This document shows, piece after piece, positions 25,447-34,316 of a stretch of 64,000 bases of DNA (position 1 is the stretch's first letter; every line of letters starts with the position of its first letter). This DNA comes from Corynebacterium dentalis (GTDB taxonomy: Bacteria > Actinomycetota > Actinomycetes > Mycobacteriales > Mycobacteriaceae). The DNA is taken from contig NZ_OCTS01000004.1 of the NCBI RefSeq assembly GCF_900232865.1, positions 186,001 to 250,000 on the forward strand. Reading direction: 5' to 3'. Made by a program: the position numbers and the translations under genes. Below the pieces are notes generated by a model. It saw only the letters and a program-made list of their open reading frames with translations, made no database searches and was not told where the DNA came from.

Positions 25447-26498
25447 CGCATTCCACCTCGTTTCATCAGACGTCGTAAAAGAATGAAAAACGTGGGGCCG
25501 CCCACCAAAGCCGTGAAAATACCAATGGGAAGATCAGCAAAGTTGACCGCTGTGCGTGCAACCATGTCCGCACCTGCGACCAGCACCGCTCCGCCCAAGG
25601 CTGACGCAGGTATGAGAATCTTGTTCGCCGGTCCGACGATAGTGCGCACGATGTGAGGAATGACCAACCCCACGAAGCCGATGAGCCCGGCGTAAGACAC
25701 CGCCCCAGCGGTCAGGAGCGTGGCAGTGGTGATCGCTGCGAACCGCAAGCGTTGGACGTCGATACCCACGTGCCCTGCTGCACGATCCCCCAGAGCCAGC
25801 AAATCCAATGTGCCCGCCATACTGATGGATACCAGCAGTCCGAGTCCGACCACTAGAGCCACCACACTAACGTGTTCCCACTTCGCCCCGTTCAGGCTGC
25901 CCATCTGCCAAAAAACTATTTGTTCGCGAGAGGTGGTGGGCGCGTTGTACACCATGAAAGAAATGAGCGCGCCAGCAACCGCGTTGACCGCGATTCCCAC
26001 CAGAATCAGGCTGACGATGTGCACCCTGCCGTTGTAGCGCGACAGGCTATAGACAATGACAGTGGTTATGAGTCCGGCGATGAACGCCGCTAGCGGCACG
26101 GAAGAACCACCAAGGAAATTCCAGCCCGTCACCAGTACAAAAGCCGCGCCCACCCCTGCCCCACTAGTGACTCCAATCACGGATGGTTCGGCGAGCGGAT
26201 TGGCAAAGACGGCTTGCATCAGCGCGCCGCCGACACCCAGCGCAGCGCCCACCAACAAACCAAGGAGGACGCGGGGGATCCGAATCCTCCACACCACGGT
26301 CTCATCCAACAGCCTGGCGCCCAACGGCTCCTTGGACAGCACTCTGCCAAGGTCAGACACCGGTACGCTAAACTGCCCGGCCGAAACTGACATGACTGCC
26401 ACGCCTAACACCAACAAGATCAGAATTGTGAAAAGCAGAAGTCGTTTTGTTCGCCGGGCGGCGAAGACCTGCTCGCTAGTCGATACCTGCGAGGTCAC
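25443..26498 (-). CDS. hmuU: Heme ABC transporter permease
   Basis: 351 aa FecCD/BtuC-type permease with about ten helices. LGLLVGAALGVGGALMQAVF and NPLAEPSVIGVTSGAG are the diagnostic coupling-region blocks, and GLIGFVGLVIPHIVR precedes the last helices. It works with HmuT and HmuV. It overlaps both neighbouring genes by 4 nt (ATGA), so translation is coupled. Confidence 0.93.
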   Translation of the reverse strand: MTSQVSTSEQVFAARRTKRLLLFTILILLVLGVAVMSVSAGQFSVPVSDLGRVLSKEPLGARLLDETVVWRIRIPRVLLGLLVGAALGVGGALMQAVFANPLAEPSVIGVTSGAGVGAAFVLVTGWNFLGGSSVPLAAFIAGLITTVIVYSLSRYNGRVHIVSLILVGIAVNAVAGALISFMVYNAPTTSREQIVFWQMGSLNGAKWEHVSVVALVVGLGLLVSISMAGTLDLLALGDRAAGHVGIDVQRLRFAAITTATLLTAGAVSYAGLIGFVGLVIPHIVRTIVGPANKILIPASALGGAVLVAGADMVARTAVNFADLPIGIFTALVGGPTFFILLRRLMKRGGMR

Positions 26499-27601
26499 AT
26501 CAACTCTCCGTTTTCTTGGTACAGAGCGTGGGCCGCGCGCAGAAGCATTTCCCCGGTTTGCGGGCCGAAAGCTAGGGAATCGCCATCAGGCAGAGCCAAG
26601 ATTCTCTGATTCTTTCCGGCGGTGGTCTGGGCTACTCCTGGGCGAGTCAACAGGCCTTGCAATTGTCCCGCCGATTCGAGGCCGTGGGACATCATGACAA
26701 ACACGTCAGGATTTAGCTTTGCTAAGGCTTCGGCGTTAGCCGGCGAGGGTGCTCCAATTCTGTTGTCCGTGGCTACGTCTTTGCCACCGAGTGCTGAGAT
26801 GAGGTCGTCGGTGGAGGCTTCTTTACCTAGCACGTAAAACACTCCGCCCTCGCCGCGCGCATAAAGGAAGGCCATTTTTAGTGGTCGCTCGGGGGCAATC
26901 TCCTTGATTGTGCGGATCGCTTCGTCATATTCATCGGTGGATTGCTGCGCCAGCGTGTCGCCTTCGTCAGGAAGGCCCACCACGCCCGCGAGGTTACGGA
27001 TGCTTTCACCGAGCTTCTCTGGCGAGCGATCAGGAGACATGACCACAGTCGGCACTCCAGAATCGCGAAGCTGATCAATTGCCCCAGCAGGGCCGATGGA
27101 GTGGTCAACAACGATCAACGTAGGTTCAAGCGATAGCACCGCCTCCTCATTGATATCGTGGCCGCTCTGGGTCACGACCGGCAGGTCTTGGAGCGAAGCT
27201 TCAGTGGAGGAGCTGGATCGCCCGACGATGTTTTCGCCTAGCCCCAGTCCCCTGAGCGTTTCTGTGTACGTGCCGTAGATGTCGAGCGCAACGATGCGGG
27301 AGGTATCTTCGACTTTCACGTCGTTGCCATCGTTGTCGGTGAGCTCGACAGGCAACTGAGGCTCTGGATTGTCAGCGACAGGCTTCACCTCATCCAGCGC
27401 TCCTACTGTCGAAACTCCCCTCAATTCCCGCGGGTTCACATCTTTCCCTGAACCTTGGATCTCGGAAATCAGGTCGGAATTGGACGAGTCCGTAGTTGTT
27501 TCTCTCCCATCCCACGAGGAGCATCCAGCAAGGGCAAGAGTGACGGTGGTCAATGCTGCGAGCAGGGCTCGGCGGTGACGTGATGGCACGTGGTGGTTCA
27601 T
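26495..27601 (-). CDS. hmuT: Heme-binding lipoprotein
   Basis: 368 aa from ATG 27601 (TGAGG, 5 nt spacing). The signal peptide ends in the lipobox LALAGC (Cys27), so it is anchored to the outer face of the membrane. After a 50-residue linker comes a periplasmic binding fold of the helical-backbone type (RIVALDIYGTYTETLRGLG, PTLIVVDHSIGPAGAIDQL, MMSHGLES). HmuT hands heme from HtaA to HmuUV. It overlaps hmuU by 4 nt; the gap to htaA is 61 nt. Confidence 0.92.
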   Translation of the reverse strand: MNHHVPSRHRRALLAALTTVTLALAGCSSWDGRETTTDSSNSDLISEIQGSGKDVNPRELRGVSTVGALDEVKPVADNPEPQLPVELTDNDGNDVKVEDTSRIVALDIYGTYTETLRGLGLGENIVGRSSSSTEASLQDLPVVTQSGHDINEEAVLSLEPTLIVVDHSIGPAGAIDQLRDSGVPTVVMSPDRSPEKLGESIRNLAGVVGLPDEGDTLAQQSTDEYDEAIRTIKEIAPERPLKMAFLYARGEGGVFYVLGKEASTDDLISALGGKDVATDNRIGAPSPANAEALAKLNPDVFVMMSHGLESAGQLQGLLTRPGVAQTTAGKNQRILALPDGDSLAFGPQTGEMLLRAAHALYQENGELM

Positions 27602-27662
27602 GTTTACCTCAGACAATGCAAGCGCCCGCCGCAGCCAGAGCCGTGACGAGCGGAAGGAACTT

Positions 27663-29198
27663 TTAGGCGGCGGTAGGGTTGCGTCGAACGAATTGAGTCA
27701 ATGCTGCTCCGCCGATGACAAACAGGGCTGCGAGCAGAATGAGCACCGACACGCGAGCATCGTCGAAACTGCCGTTACCGCCTTGTGCGGTGGGTTTAAT
27801 ACTGAATTGATCGCCTTCCTCACCACGGTTGGTGCTGTGTGCAGGATCAGTAGCCATTTCGTCAAAGACACTGGAATCTGAGTCTGCGGCATTCATGGCA
27901 CCACCGTTCCCCGATCCTTGGCGGAGGGATTCCAAGTTCGCGAGCACGATGCGTCCGTAGTCATATGGCTTGCCGTCGGTGGAATTGGAGCGGGCGTTAA
28001 CCAGTAGTCGGCCCGAGTTGCCCTCGAATTGAATCTCCATGTTGGACAAAACCATGTCTAGGGTTCCGCCATGTCCGGTGAAGTGGATCGTTCCTGGGTA
28101 CAGCAACGTGCCGGTTTTTTGTCCGACATTCACCGCGCTCGAGTTACCGGAGAATTGGAAGATGCCTTCGTTTTCTCCGACGCCACCAGTCGCCCAACCA
28201 CCATTGGCGGTAGAGCTGGACAGGTAGTTGCGGAAGGATTCGCGAACTCCCCATTGCGCCTGAGATTGGGTCACACCCACGGAATCGGCAGCTGAACAAG
28301 CTTCTGCGTTGGTTCCAGCAGAACCGGTGGCTGCGGCACTCGCGGCACCGTTCGCCTGTGCCTCCCCGTTGCTCGTGGTGGATGTGGAGTTGTTGTGGCC
28401 CAGATCATTTTCGCTCGGGTCATTTCCACTGTTTCGACCTTGTGGCGTTGCTGATTCGTTTTCAGACCCGGGCTTCTCTGTATTTCCGTAGTTTCCGGTA
28501 TTTCCACCAACGCCCGGGATGGATGGTAAAAGGCTGCCACAGCCCATGTTCAGTGAACCCGTGGTCGGGGCGAACTCGGTACCTGCCTTGTAGCTTCCGA
28601 AGAGTTTTTCACCTTCGGCAGTGAGTGTGGTGGTTCCAGCAAGATTGACCGAGTTCGAGTCGAAATTGGTCGGATTGGCCAACTTGATCTTCACGATGCT
28701 GACATCTTGGCCTGTGATTTTTTGACCCATGAGACCGGCCTCGCGGTTTGAAGGATCGTTGGAGACGTAGTCCACCTGCAGTTCTGCGGTGTTTCCGTGC
28801 ACCTTCGCTGTGATATCAGAAAGGTTCATGTCTAGCGCACCAGCATGGCCATAGAACTTCATGTTGCCTTGGAATTTAACTGTTCCTTGGTTTCCTGCGA
28901 CAGATGTGCCCTGCGGGGTCGGGGTGAAGTTGAACTGCTTACCGTCCCATCCACTTCCGCTGACCTTGCCTAGGACAAAGGGCTTGGCCATGTATTCCAT
29001 CCATCGGTCGGACAAGCGCCAACCCAAGTTGCCGCCCTGCACCGTGCGCTGACCCCCGATGCACGGCTGCGCCGCTGCGATAGCCGAGGTACTTTCTGCG
29101 GCCATCGGGATAAAACTGGCTCCAAGGGTGAGGGCGGTTGCTGCGGCAGCCGCAAAAATGGATCGTGGAGAGCGGTTTACGCGAGGGAGGAAAGACAC
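27663..29198 (-). CDS. htaA: Cell-surface heme-binding protein HtaA
   Basis: 511 aa from GTG 29198; an ATG at 29306 is open but lies only 17 nt from the DtxR box, so I take the GTG, which gives a normal signal peptide (basic start, SIFAAAAATALTLGASFIPM, cleavage near AIAAAQ). Two heme-binding CR domains: one from about residue 45 to 215 (LGWRLSDRWMEYM, FYGHAGALDMNLSD) and one from about 300 to 440 (WGVRESFRNYLS, FTGHGGTLDMVLSN), joined by a Ser/Asn/Gly-rich linker. A C-terminal helix plus RRNP anchors it. Expression should rise when iron is low. Confidence 0.9.
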   Translation of the reverse strand: MSFLPRVNRSPRSIFAAAAATALTLGASFIPMAAESTSAIAAAQPCIGGQRTVQGGNLGWRLSDRWMEYMAKPFVLGKVSGSGWDGKQFNFTPTPQGTSVAGNQGTVKFQGNMKFYGHAGALDMNLSDITAKVHGNTAELQVDYVSNDPSNREAGLMGQKITGQDVSIVKIKLANPTNFDSNSVNLAGTTTLTAEGEKLFGSYKAGTEFAPTTGSLNMGCGSLLPSIPGVGGNTGNYGNTEKPGSENESATPQGRNSGNDPSENDLGHNNSTSTTSNGEAQANGAASAAATGSAGTNAEACSAADSVGVTQSQAQWGVRESFRNYLSSSTANGGWATGGVGENEGIFQFSGNSSAVNVGQKTGTLLYPGTIHFTGHGGTLDMVLSNMEIQFEGNSGRLLVNARSNSTDGKPYDYGRIVLANLESLRQGSGNGGAMNAADSDSSVFDEMATDPAHSTNRGEEGDQFSIKPTAQGGNGSFDDARVSVLILLAALFVIGGAALTQFVRRNPTAA

Positions 29199-29323
29199 CG
29201 ATTTCTCGTTTCTCAAAAACTCGTCTGCATGCGCAGGGTGGGCAACGAAGCAGTTGCGTGGAGCCCGCTCTCTTCTCTCGGTCTGCGACGTTGAAAGATT
29301 AGGCAAGATAAGGCTTAGCTTAC

Positions 29324-29342
29324 TAAGGTTAGCCTAAACATA
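29324..29342. promoter_or_regulatory. DtxR-binding site between htaA and the unknown membrane gene
   Basis: TAAGGTTAGCCTAAACATA matches 17 of 19 positions of the DtxR consensus TWAGGTTAGSCTAACCTWA. It is 125 nt upstream of the htaA start and 52 nt upstream of the divergent gene at 29395, so one site may control both directions. Confidence 0.85.
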
Positions 29343-29394
29343 AAAACTGGAAAATCCTAATTAAGGATTGTTCGTGCCCCCTTCAAGGAACAAC

Positions 29395-29916
29395 ATGGCT
29401 TTATACGCGGATTTCACTCGCCTGTACCCGGACGTCGATCCCGAGCTCCCTCTTCCACTCAGCAGCGTAGAACGCCTGGGTATTGCCGTTGCTGCAGGAA
29501 TCTTGGCGTACGGCGGCGCTGCAGGTCATCTCGCTATCGCCGGGGCGGGAGCAGCTGTGCTTCTGCTCACGGTTTACGGCATCTCTACGCGCCCGCCTCG
29601 CCGCCTGCGCAGTGAGGCACGCAGTCGCTTCCCCGATCTGAACTGGTACGAAGCGGATGCCGATTCCCAGCTCAAGCTGGGCTGGGCCCTCCCTCTTGTC
29701 TGGCTTGCGATCATGACCCTGTGTGCAGTCTGTCTCTTTTTTGTCTCCGCAGAATACGCGCTCACTGGCGCAGCAATCTGTGCGATCATCGCAGTCGCCC
29801 TGGTGTGGTTTGCTCCGGGCCTGTCCACCGCATGGAAAGTTTCCTCCCCCGCTTTCGAAGAGCCAGACTCTCATGAAGTCGACTACTCAGACGAGGAGCA
29901 TTCCCAGCCTCTGTGA
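29395..29916 (+). CDS. Unknown membrane protein, probably iron-regulated
   Basis: 173 aa from ATG 29395 (CAAGGAAC upstream). Four hydrophobic segments in two pairs (about residues 29-47 and 51-65, then 98-116 and 122-140), with a 30-residue basic loop between the pairs and an acidic tail. No motif is recognised. It is divergent from htaA across a strong DtxR box and convergent with hmuO (18 nt between stops), so I infer a role in heme or iron use, without direct evidence. Confidence 0.65.
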   Translation: MALYADFTRLYPDVDPELPLPLSSVERLGIAVAAGILAYGGAAGHLAIAGAGAAVLLLTVYGISTRPPRRLRSEARSRFPDLNWYEADADSQLKLGWALPLVWLAIMTLCAVCLFFVSAEYALTGAAICAIIAVALVWFAPGLSTAWKVSSPAFEEPDSHEVDYSDEEHSQPL

Positions 29917-29934
29917 AGCATAGGGAATCCGCAG

Positions 29935-30609
29935 TCAGGGCTTATGCAGCTCCGACAAGCTTTCAAACACTGCCTGATTGTGACTAAATGCCGCTACCGC
30001 TTCGCTCATCATGGACTCTTGTTGCGCGGAGTCCAGCTCTAGGCCATCGAGCCCTGCCTTGTACCTGTCACGGAATGGCTTGATCTTGCCCAACTCGGAA
30101 AAATCGTAGAAGTTCAGGGCCGCCGCCTGCACCCCGTAGTGTTCAGATACCCGGCGCGCGATAACTTGCCCTCCCGCCAGATCTCCCAGATAGCGGACGT
30201 AATGGTGAGCCACCAGCTCTGGTCCACTCGGGTTCGCTTCTAATTCGCGCAAGCGGTCAACGTATGTAGACGTGCCTTCGAGCATCGTGACCTGCTGCTC
30301 CCAATCTTGCCCCCACTGCTGCGCCAGGTCGTGTTCCAGCTTCTCCTTGCGCTCTAGTCTGCTGTCGTAAATTGCCTGTACTTCCGGCAGACCCCTTCCC
30401 GCCCTGACGGCGGACTCTAACGCGGAGTACACGCACCACAATTGCGCAGTGTGATCAGCATACGCGGCCGCACTCAGCGTTCCGTCCATCAGCCATGCCA
30501 CGAAGTGTTAGCTTTCCGCATCCTCATGTGCCCGTGCAGTCCCCTGCCGCAACTGCATGGAGATTAAGGAGAGAGTACCCGCGGATGGTTCAGATGGTGC
30601 AGTGGCCAT
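29935..30609 (-). pseudogene. hmuO: Heme oxygenase HmuO, interrupted by an in-frame stop
   Basis: Reading from ATG 30609 (GAGG, 8 nt spacing) gives 33 codons ending TARAHEDAES, then TAA at 30508-30510, then HFVAWLMDG and the rest of a normal heme oxygenase to 29935. Against C. diphtheriae HmuO the AHE.AE..F block aligns without a gap, and the TAA falls on a single residue (Ser there). The rest is intact, including GPELVAHHYVRYLGDLAGGQ. The proximal heme ligand His is in AHE, before the stop; a restart at GTG 30501 would make an inactive protein. Unless the stop is read through or is a sequence error, heme degradation by this gene is lost. Confidence 0.85.
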
Positions 30610-30665
30610 GGCTAAGTCCTCGATCTTTGAATGAAGTTCAGAACCCCCTCGTGAGAGCCCTAGAC

Positions 30666-30705
30666 AAAAACTTACCCTAGCCTAAATTAGGCTACCTTTA
30701 CCTAC
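30666..30705. promoter_or_regulatory. Probable DtxR sites upstream of hmuO
   Basis: Two overlapping 19-mers, TTAGGCTACCTTTACCTAC (+) and TTAGGCTAGGGTAAGTTTT (-), each match the DtxR consensus at 14 of 19 positions and share the centre CCTAAATTAGG. They lie 55-95 nt upstream of the hmuO ATG. The region also touches the 3' end of the hydrolase gene. Confidence 0.55.
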
Positions 30706-31559
30706 CGCCCGGTAGAAGCAATAAACTTTTCCATTCGCGCCGGCCAATTCTCCACTTCCGACGGAGTATCCGCGACTTCCAGTTCCGCGTTCGGTAGAGC
30801 CTCTGCCAAAGCCTCAGCACTCCACAGTGGATGTGCGGGATCTTCCGTCCATGCCAAGATCAGCACCGGAATATCCAACTTTTCAATCTCTTCCTGGGGT
30901 GGCAGATTGGTGCGGGCGGCCCCTCGGTAGAGCGTCGGCAACAGTGTTGGGTCTACATCAGGGTCAGTATCTGGGCGTTCGGGATCAATGGCGGGCGGGA
31001 GCTGCCCGCTGGTGGATGCATCGCGGAACAGCGACATTCCGTGTTGTTCAATCAGTTCCGCAAAACGCACGTACTGTTCTGCCTGGTCGCCACGAACCTC
31101 CCAGATGGTCGGTGGGATTATTAGGACGAGACCTGCGAATCGCTCTGGGTTACGCGCGGCTGCGGTCAACAGTGTGGCGGCGCCCATGGATTGTCCGATT
31201 CCCACAACGTGCTGGGTGGGTGCAGTGGTACTGTCTGCCGTAGAGCTCGACGTTTCACCGGTATCTCCGCTCGGGAAAATACTGTCCATCACCCCTTCCA
31301 GCACCTCAGCCAATCGCGGCCAGGAGAAGTCGGCAGGCATCGCGTCGCCGACAGAGGGTACCGGTGATTCCCCGTGTCCCGGCGCGTCGTAGCGCGCGGC
31401 TCGCACGCCATCAATGTCAGCGGTGAAGTCTAATCCGAGAATTTCATCCCGCGCTCGAGAGCTGGTCAGGCCGTGCAACTGAATCACGGAAATGGTTCCA
31501 CGCTCTCGCACGTCGTAGGCGATTTCTTGACCATTTGGCAAGGAAATTTTCGAGTTCAT
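30702..31559 (-). CDS. Alpha/beta hydrolase
   Basis: 285 aa from ATG 31559 (MNSKISLPNGQ). Hydrolase-fold landmarks: VIQLHGLTSSRARDEIL (oxyanion strand, near residue 25), RYDAPGHGES, nucleophile elbow GIGQSMGAAT with Ser, a cap region, and VLILAWTEDPAHP with the acid Asp near the C-terminus; the catalytic His is less clear. No signal peptide, so cytoplasmic. The substrate is unknown. A hydrophilic Ser/Thr-rich loop precedes the nucleophile. It lies upstream of hmuO on the same strand and divergent from the PapA-like gene. Confidence 0.78.
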   Translation of the reverse strand: MNSKISLPNGQEIAYDVRERGTISVIQLHGLTSSRARDEILGLDFTADIDGVRAARYDAPGHGESPVPSVGDAMPADFSWPRLAEVLEGVMDSIFPSGDTGETSSSTADSTTAPTQHVVGIGQSMGAATLLTAAARNPERFAGLVLIIPPTIWEVRGDQAEQYVRFAELIEQHGMSLFRDASTSGQLPPAIDPERPDTDPDVDPTLLPTLYRGAARTNLPPQEEIEKLDIPVLILAWTEDPAHPLWSAEALAEALPNAELEVADTPSEVENWPARMEKFIASTGR

Positions 31560-31634
31560 GAGCCGATCCTCTGTTTCGTGTTCATCAATAACCCCGCAAC
31601 ACCGTGGAAATATTCGCTGCTTAGTGTCGGATTC

Positions 31635-33038
31635 ATGCGACTCACAACGGTGTACAACATGGATCTCCGTCCGGGGATGGTTCTTCGTTACGACGTTACC
31701 GCGCAACCGTACAAGACCAGTTCCACCCCACCCATCTCTTTTGATCAGAAGCGGCATTGTTCTCTAGGTCCACGGCCTGGTTCGTGGATGGCGGTAGCTT
31801 TTGCACTGCCCTCAGCCGCCACGGACACCCAGTTGGAACAGGCCTGGCTACAGGTGATTCAACGCCACGAGACGTTACGTACTCGGGTGGTCAATCCCTC
31901 GAATCCTGCGTTGGAAATGGTGCATGTCAGCAGTGGTCAGTGGTCGGCGGCTCGGCCTTCGCATCCACGCGTCCGCCTCAGTTCCACTTTTACATCTTCA
32001 ACAGATCCTCGGAGGGTGCTCCGCGAGGTCTTTGACGAAGCTTGCGATCCATTTGCCACCCCCAGTCATCAGATGTGCGTGGTTGATCACACCACGCACA
32101 TTGACCCTCAAGCTGCGTCTATGACGGGCGATGGTGACCTCACTCCTCATCAGTTCACGGATGCCACGGTGGTCATTGGCCTCGATCATTGCCACACAGA
32201 TGCGTGGTCGTTATTGGTTTTGATCCGCGATTTCACCGCATTTCTTCACGCCATCCAGGCGGGGACTTCCGGTAGCCTCACTCCTTCTCCCGTCCTTCCG
32301 CCGGCTCATTCTTTTGGCGAGCACACCCGTGATCTTCTCGCCCGGCCGTTGGCTCCCGCCGCAGTGCATAGTGCGTGGAAGCGCATCATGGAGGTCGACG
32401 GTCAGATGCCCACGTTTCCCCTCCCTCTGGGAGATCTATCCGAACCGCGGGATCAGGTTGTAAAAATTCATGATGTAGTCGATGCGGAGGGGTTACAGTC
32501 CCTCGAGACCGCCGCTCAGAAGCGTGGTGTCCGTCTCCTCGGCGTGGCAGTCGCCGCGATGGCACCGTTGAAAGCGGTGTTCCCAGTGCATTCTCGACGC
32601 CAACCTTTCACCCCTCCGAGAACTTGGGCACAAGCCATGGGATGGTTCATCACCAACTCAGTCATCCGTTGCTCATCCTCTGATCCGCAGGAAGCTATGA
32701 AATCAGTAAAGGAGGCTATTAAGCTGGGCAGCTACCCTCTGGAGCCCTTGTTGGAGCCATGGGGAGGTATGCCTCACACCACCGGGATGCTGGCGGTGAG
32801 CTGGCTAGACAACCGAAAACTGCCTGTCCAGGTGGATCCTGCGCTTGATCCACAACACGTTTCAGCGGAAATCAAGGTTAATGGTGTGATGCTGTGGTTT
32901 GTGGTGAACCACGATGGGATGCATATCCGGGTTCGCTATCCCGATACTCCCGAGGCCCGGTCCAACGTGTCCGGCTGGTGCCGGTCCGTGTGCGAGTCCA
33001 TTCGCGAGTTCGCTGGAACCTCACACGCGGCCGCGTAG
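31635..33038 (+). CDS. Condensation-domain acyltransferase, PapA-like
   Basis: 467 aa from ATG 31635 (a start at 31659, MDLRPG, is also possible). The acyltransferase motif HxxxD appears as GLDHCHTDAWSLL, the DH(x)H(x)DG variant seen in polyketide-associated PapA proteins, with Gly changed to Ala. The second half has GWFITNSVIRC and GMLAVSWLDNRKLP, as in PapA1/A2-type enzymes. These esterify trehalose or other polar lipids in the envelope. No PKS or NRPS gene is nearby. Motif copy at 32591-32602. Confidence 0.72.
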   Translation: MRLTTVYNMDLRPGMVLRYDVTAQPYKTSSTPPISFDQKRHCSLGPRPGSWMAVAFALPSAATDTQLEQAWLQVIQRHETLRTRVVNPSNPALEMVHVSSGQWSAARPSHPRVRLSSTFTSSTDPRRVLREVFDEACDPFATPSHQMCVVDHTTHIDPQAASMTGDGDLTPHQFTDATVVIGLDHCHTDAWSLLVLIRDFTAFLHAIQAGTSGSLTPSPVLPPAHSFGEHTRDLLARPLAPAAVHSAWKRIMEVDGQMPTFPLPLGDLSEPRDQVVKIHDVVDAEGLQSLETAAQKRGVRLLGVAVAAMAPLKAVFPVHSRRQPFTPPRTWAQAMGWFITNSVIRCSSSDPQEAMKSVKEAIKLGSYPLEPLLEPWGGMPHTTGMLAVSWLDNRKLPVQVDPALDPQHVSAEIKVNGVMLWFVVNHDGMHIRVRYPDTPEARSNVSGWCRSVCESIREFAGTSHAAA

Positions 33039-33055
33039 GCGAAGCGATAGACGAA

Positions 33056-33523
33056 CTAGGTACGGAAAATCAAGAACTTCTGGATCAGGAAATTCAGTAC
33101 CGTGGCCGTACCCTGGGCAATGACGAAGCTGAACAGCCGCACCCAGAACTCGTCCAGGCCCATGTCCGCCAACCACGGGATGCTTACCAGATACAGCCCC
33201 ACCTGCACCGCATAAGTCAGCGCGTAGGTCACCATGGTGATGACAAAGCGGGTAACCGAAGGTTCCGCCTTAAACGTCCAACGCCGATTGATGAGATAAG
33301 CAGTCAGCGTTCCGAGGATAAAGCCAAGGGTCTTGGCGGTGGCGTCGGAAAATCCAAAGACCCACGTAAACAGGGACGTGGAACCAAAATCGACTATGGC
33401 GCTGAAACCACCCACGAGGATGAAGCGGACCAGCTGATTGTTCATCAGATGCCCCACGGCGGAGGTGTGGGCGGCTGGCTCAGAGGTTTCGTCAATCGAG
33501 TTGGCGGGTTGGTTCGAGCTCAT
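33056..33523 (-). CDS. GtrA-family membrane protein (second of a tandem pair)
   Basis: 155 aa, four helices: VRFILVGGFSAIVDFGSTSL, LGFILGTLTAYLINRRWTF, a third with TYAVQVGLYLV, and VIAQGTATVLNFLIQKFLIF. The N-rrWTF motif after helix 2 is the GtrA hallmark. GtrA proteins move or recruit polyprenyl-phosphate sugars; Rv3789 next to dprE1/E2 is the mycobacterial counterpart. It overlaps the upstream gtrA by 4 nt. Motif copy at 33340-33352. Confidence 0.85.
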   Translation of the reverse strand: MSSNQPANSIDETSEPAAHTSAVGHLMNNQLVRFILVGGFSAIVDFGSTSLFTWVFGFSDATAKTLGFILGTLTAYLINRRWTFKAEPSVTRFVITMVTYALTYAVQVGLYLVSIPWLADMGLDEFWVRLFSFVIAQGTATVLNFLIQKFLIFRT

Positions 33524-34254
33524 CGGTTGTTCGTATCCTCCTGGGTGACATTGGGCTTCTGAGCAGAGTGCTTACCAGCCTCTTCCTTACCCGTCACCAC
33601 AGCACCCACAGCCCCGACCGTGTCCTCAGGATCCTTGTGCTTGGGCTTCGGATCGTGAGAGACGTGATCACGCTTTTCCCGCACCACGCGGAACGTCCAC
33701 AGTTTGTTGAACAGGAAGTTTGCCGGCACAGCCACGATCACACCGATAAAGTTGCCCCAGTACGCCTTAGTGCGCAGACCAGTGGAATCGTCGAAGAAAC
33801 TTTCCGGCAGAGCAATGGGGGACTCCGGATTCACCAGAGCGGTAGAGACAGCCAACGTGATGATCAGGCCAAAGATTCCCACCGCCATGAACTGCGGCAG
33901 CTGCTTCCACCACTTCTGTTTTTCCGCGCCGCCAAACGTCCAATAGCGGTTGAGTACGAAGTTCCAAATGTTGGCCACCAAGAACGCCAGGATGGAAAAG
34001 ACGTGGTGCCAGCGCAGGTTGAACTGGGTGCCCAGTAGATTGAGGAACACGTCATAGGGAGACAGCTCGAAGCCATCGTGGGAAATCTTCTTAGCCAGCA
34101 CAAACACCGCTTGGTTCACCAGAAAACCAGAGGCGCCAACAATTCCGAAGCGCATGAATTGTCGCGCGATGCGCCTGCTGCGCTCTAGGGCCGATGAGGA
34201 TTCCTTCGCCGCGGGTCGCTCAGCGGGATTCTCGTTTGTGCTGTGTTTAGTCAT
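33520..34254 (-). CDS. GtrA-family membrane protein with charged tails
   Basis: 244 aa. The GtrA core has four helices (FGIVGASGFLVNQAVFVLA, LAFLVANIWNFVLNRYWTF, FMAVGIFGLIITLAVSTAL, IGVIVAVPANFLFNKLWTF). There is a 30-residue hydrophilic N-terminus and a 60-residue charged C-terminal tail of Lys, Glu and Gly. Both halves end with an N-x2-x-WTF signature. It begins the two-gene gtrA unit and probably acts with DprE1/DprE2 in supplying decaprenyl-phosphate sugars outside the membrane. Confidence 0.85.
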   Translation of the reverse strand: MTKHSTNENPAERPAAKESSSALERSRRIARQFMRFGIVGASGFLVNQAVFVLAKKISHDGFELSPYDVFLNLLGTQFNLRWHHVFSILAFLVANIWNFVLNRYWTFGGAEKQKWWKQLPQFMAVGIFGLIITLAVSTALVNPESPIALPESFFDDSTGLRTKAYWGNFIGVIVAVPANFLFNKLWTFRVVREKRDHVSHDPKPKHKDPEDTVGAVGAVVTGKEEAGKHSAQKPNVTQEDTNNR

Positions 34255-34316
34255 AGGAAATCGAGAATTACACTACGCCCCGTTCCAGGCAGTTTCCGCC
34301 TCGGCGCGCCGAGTTA

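Noticed and set aside
32894-33562. 222-codon plus-strand frame over the gtrA gene
   Set aside because: Antisense to a clear GtrA protein; its composition (His, Arg, Gly-rich) is typical of a shadow frame.
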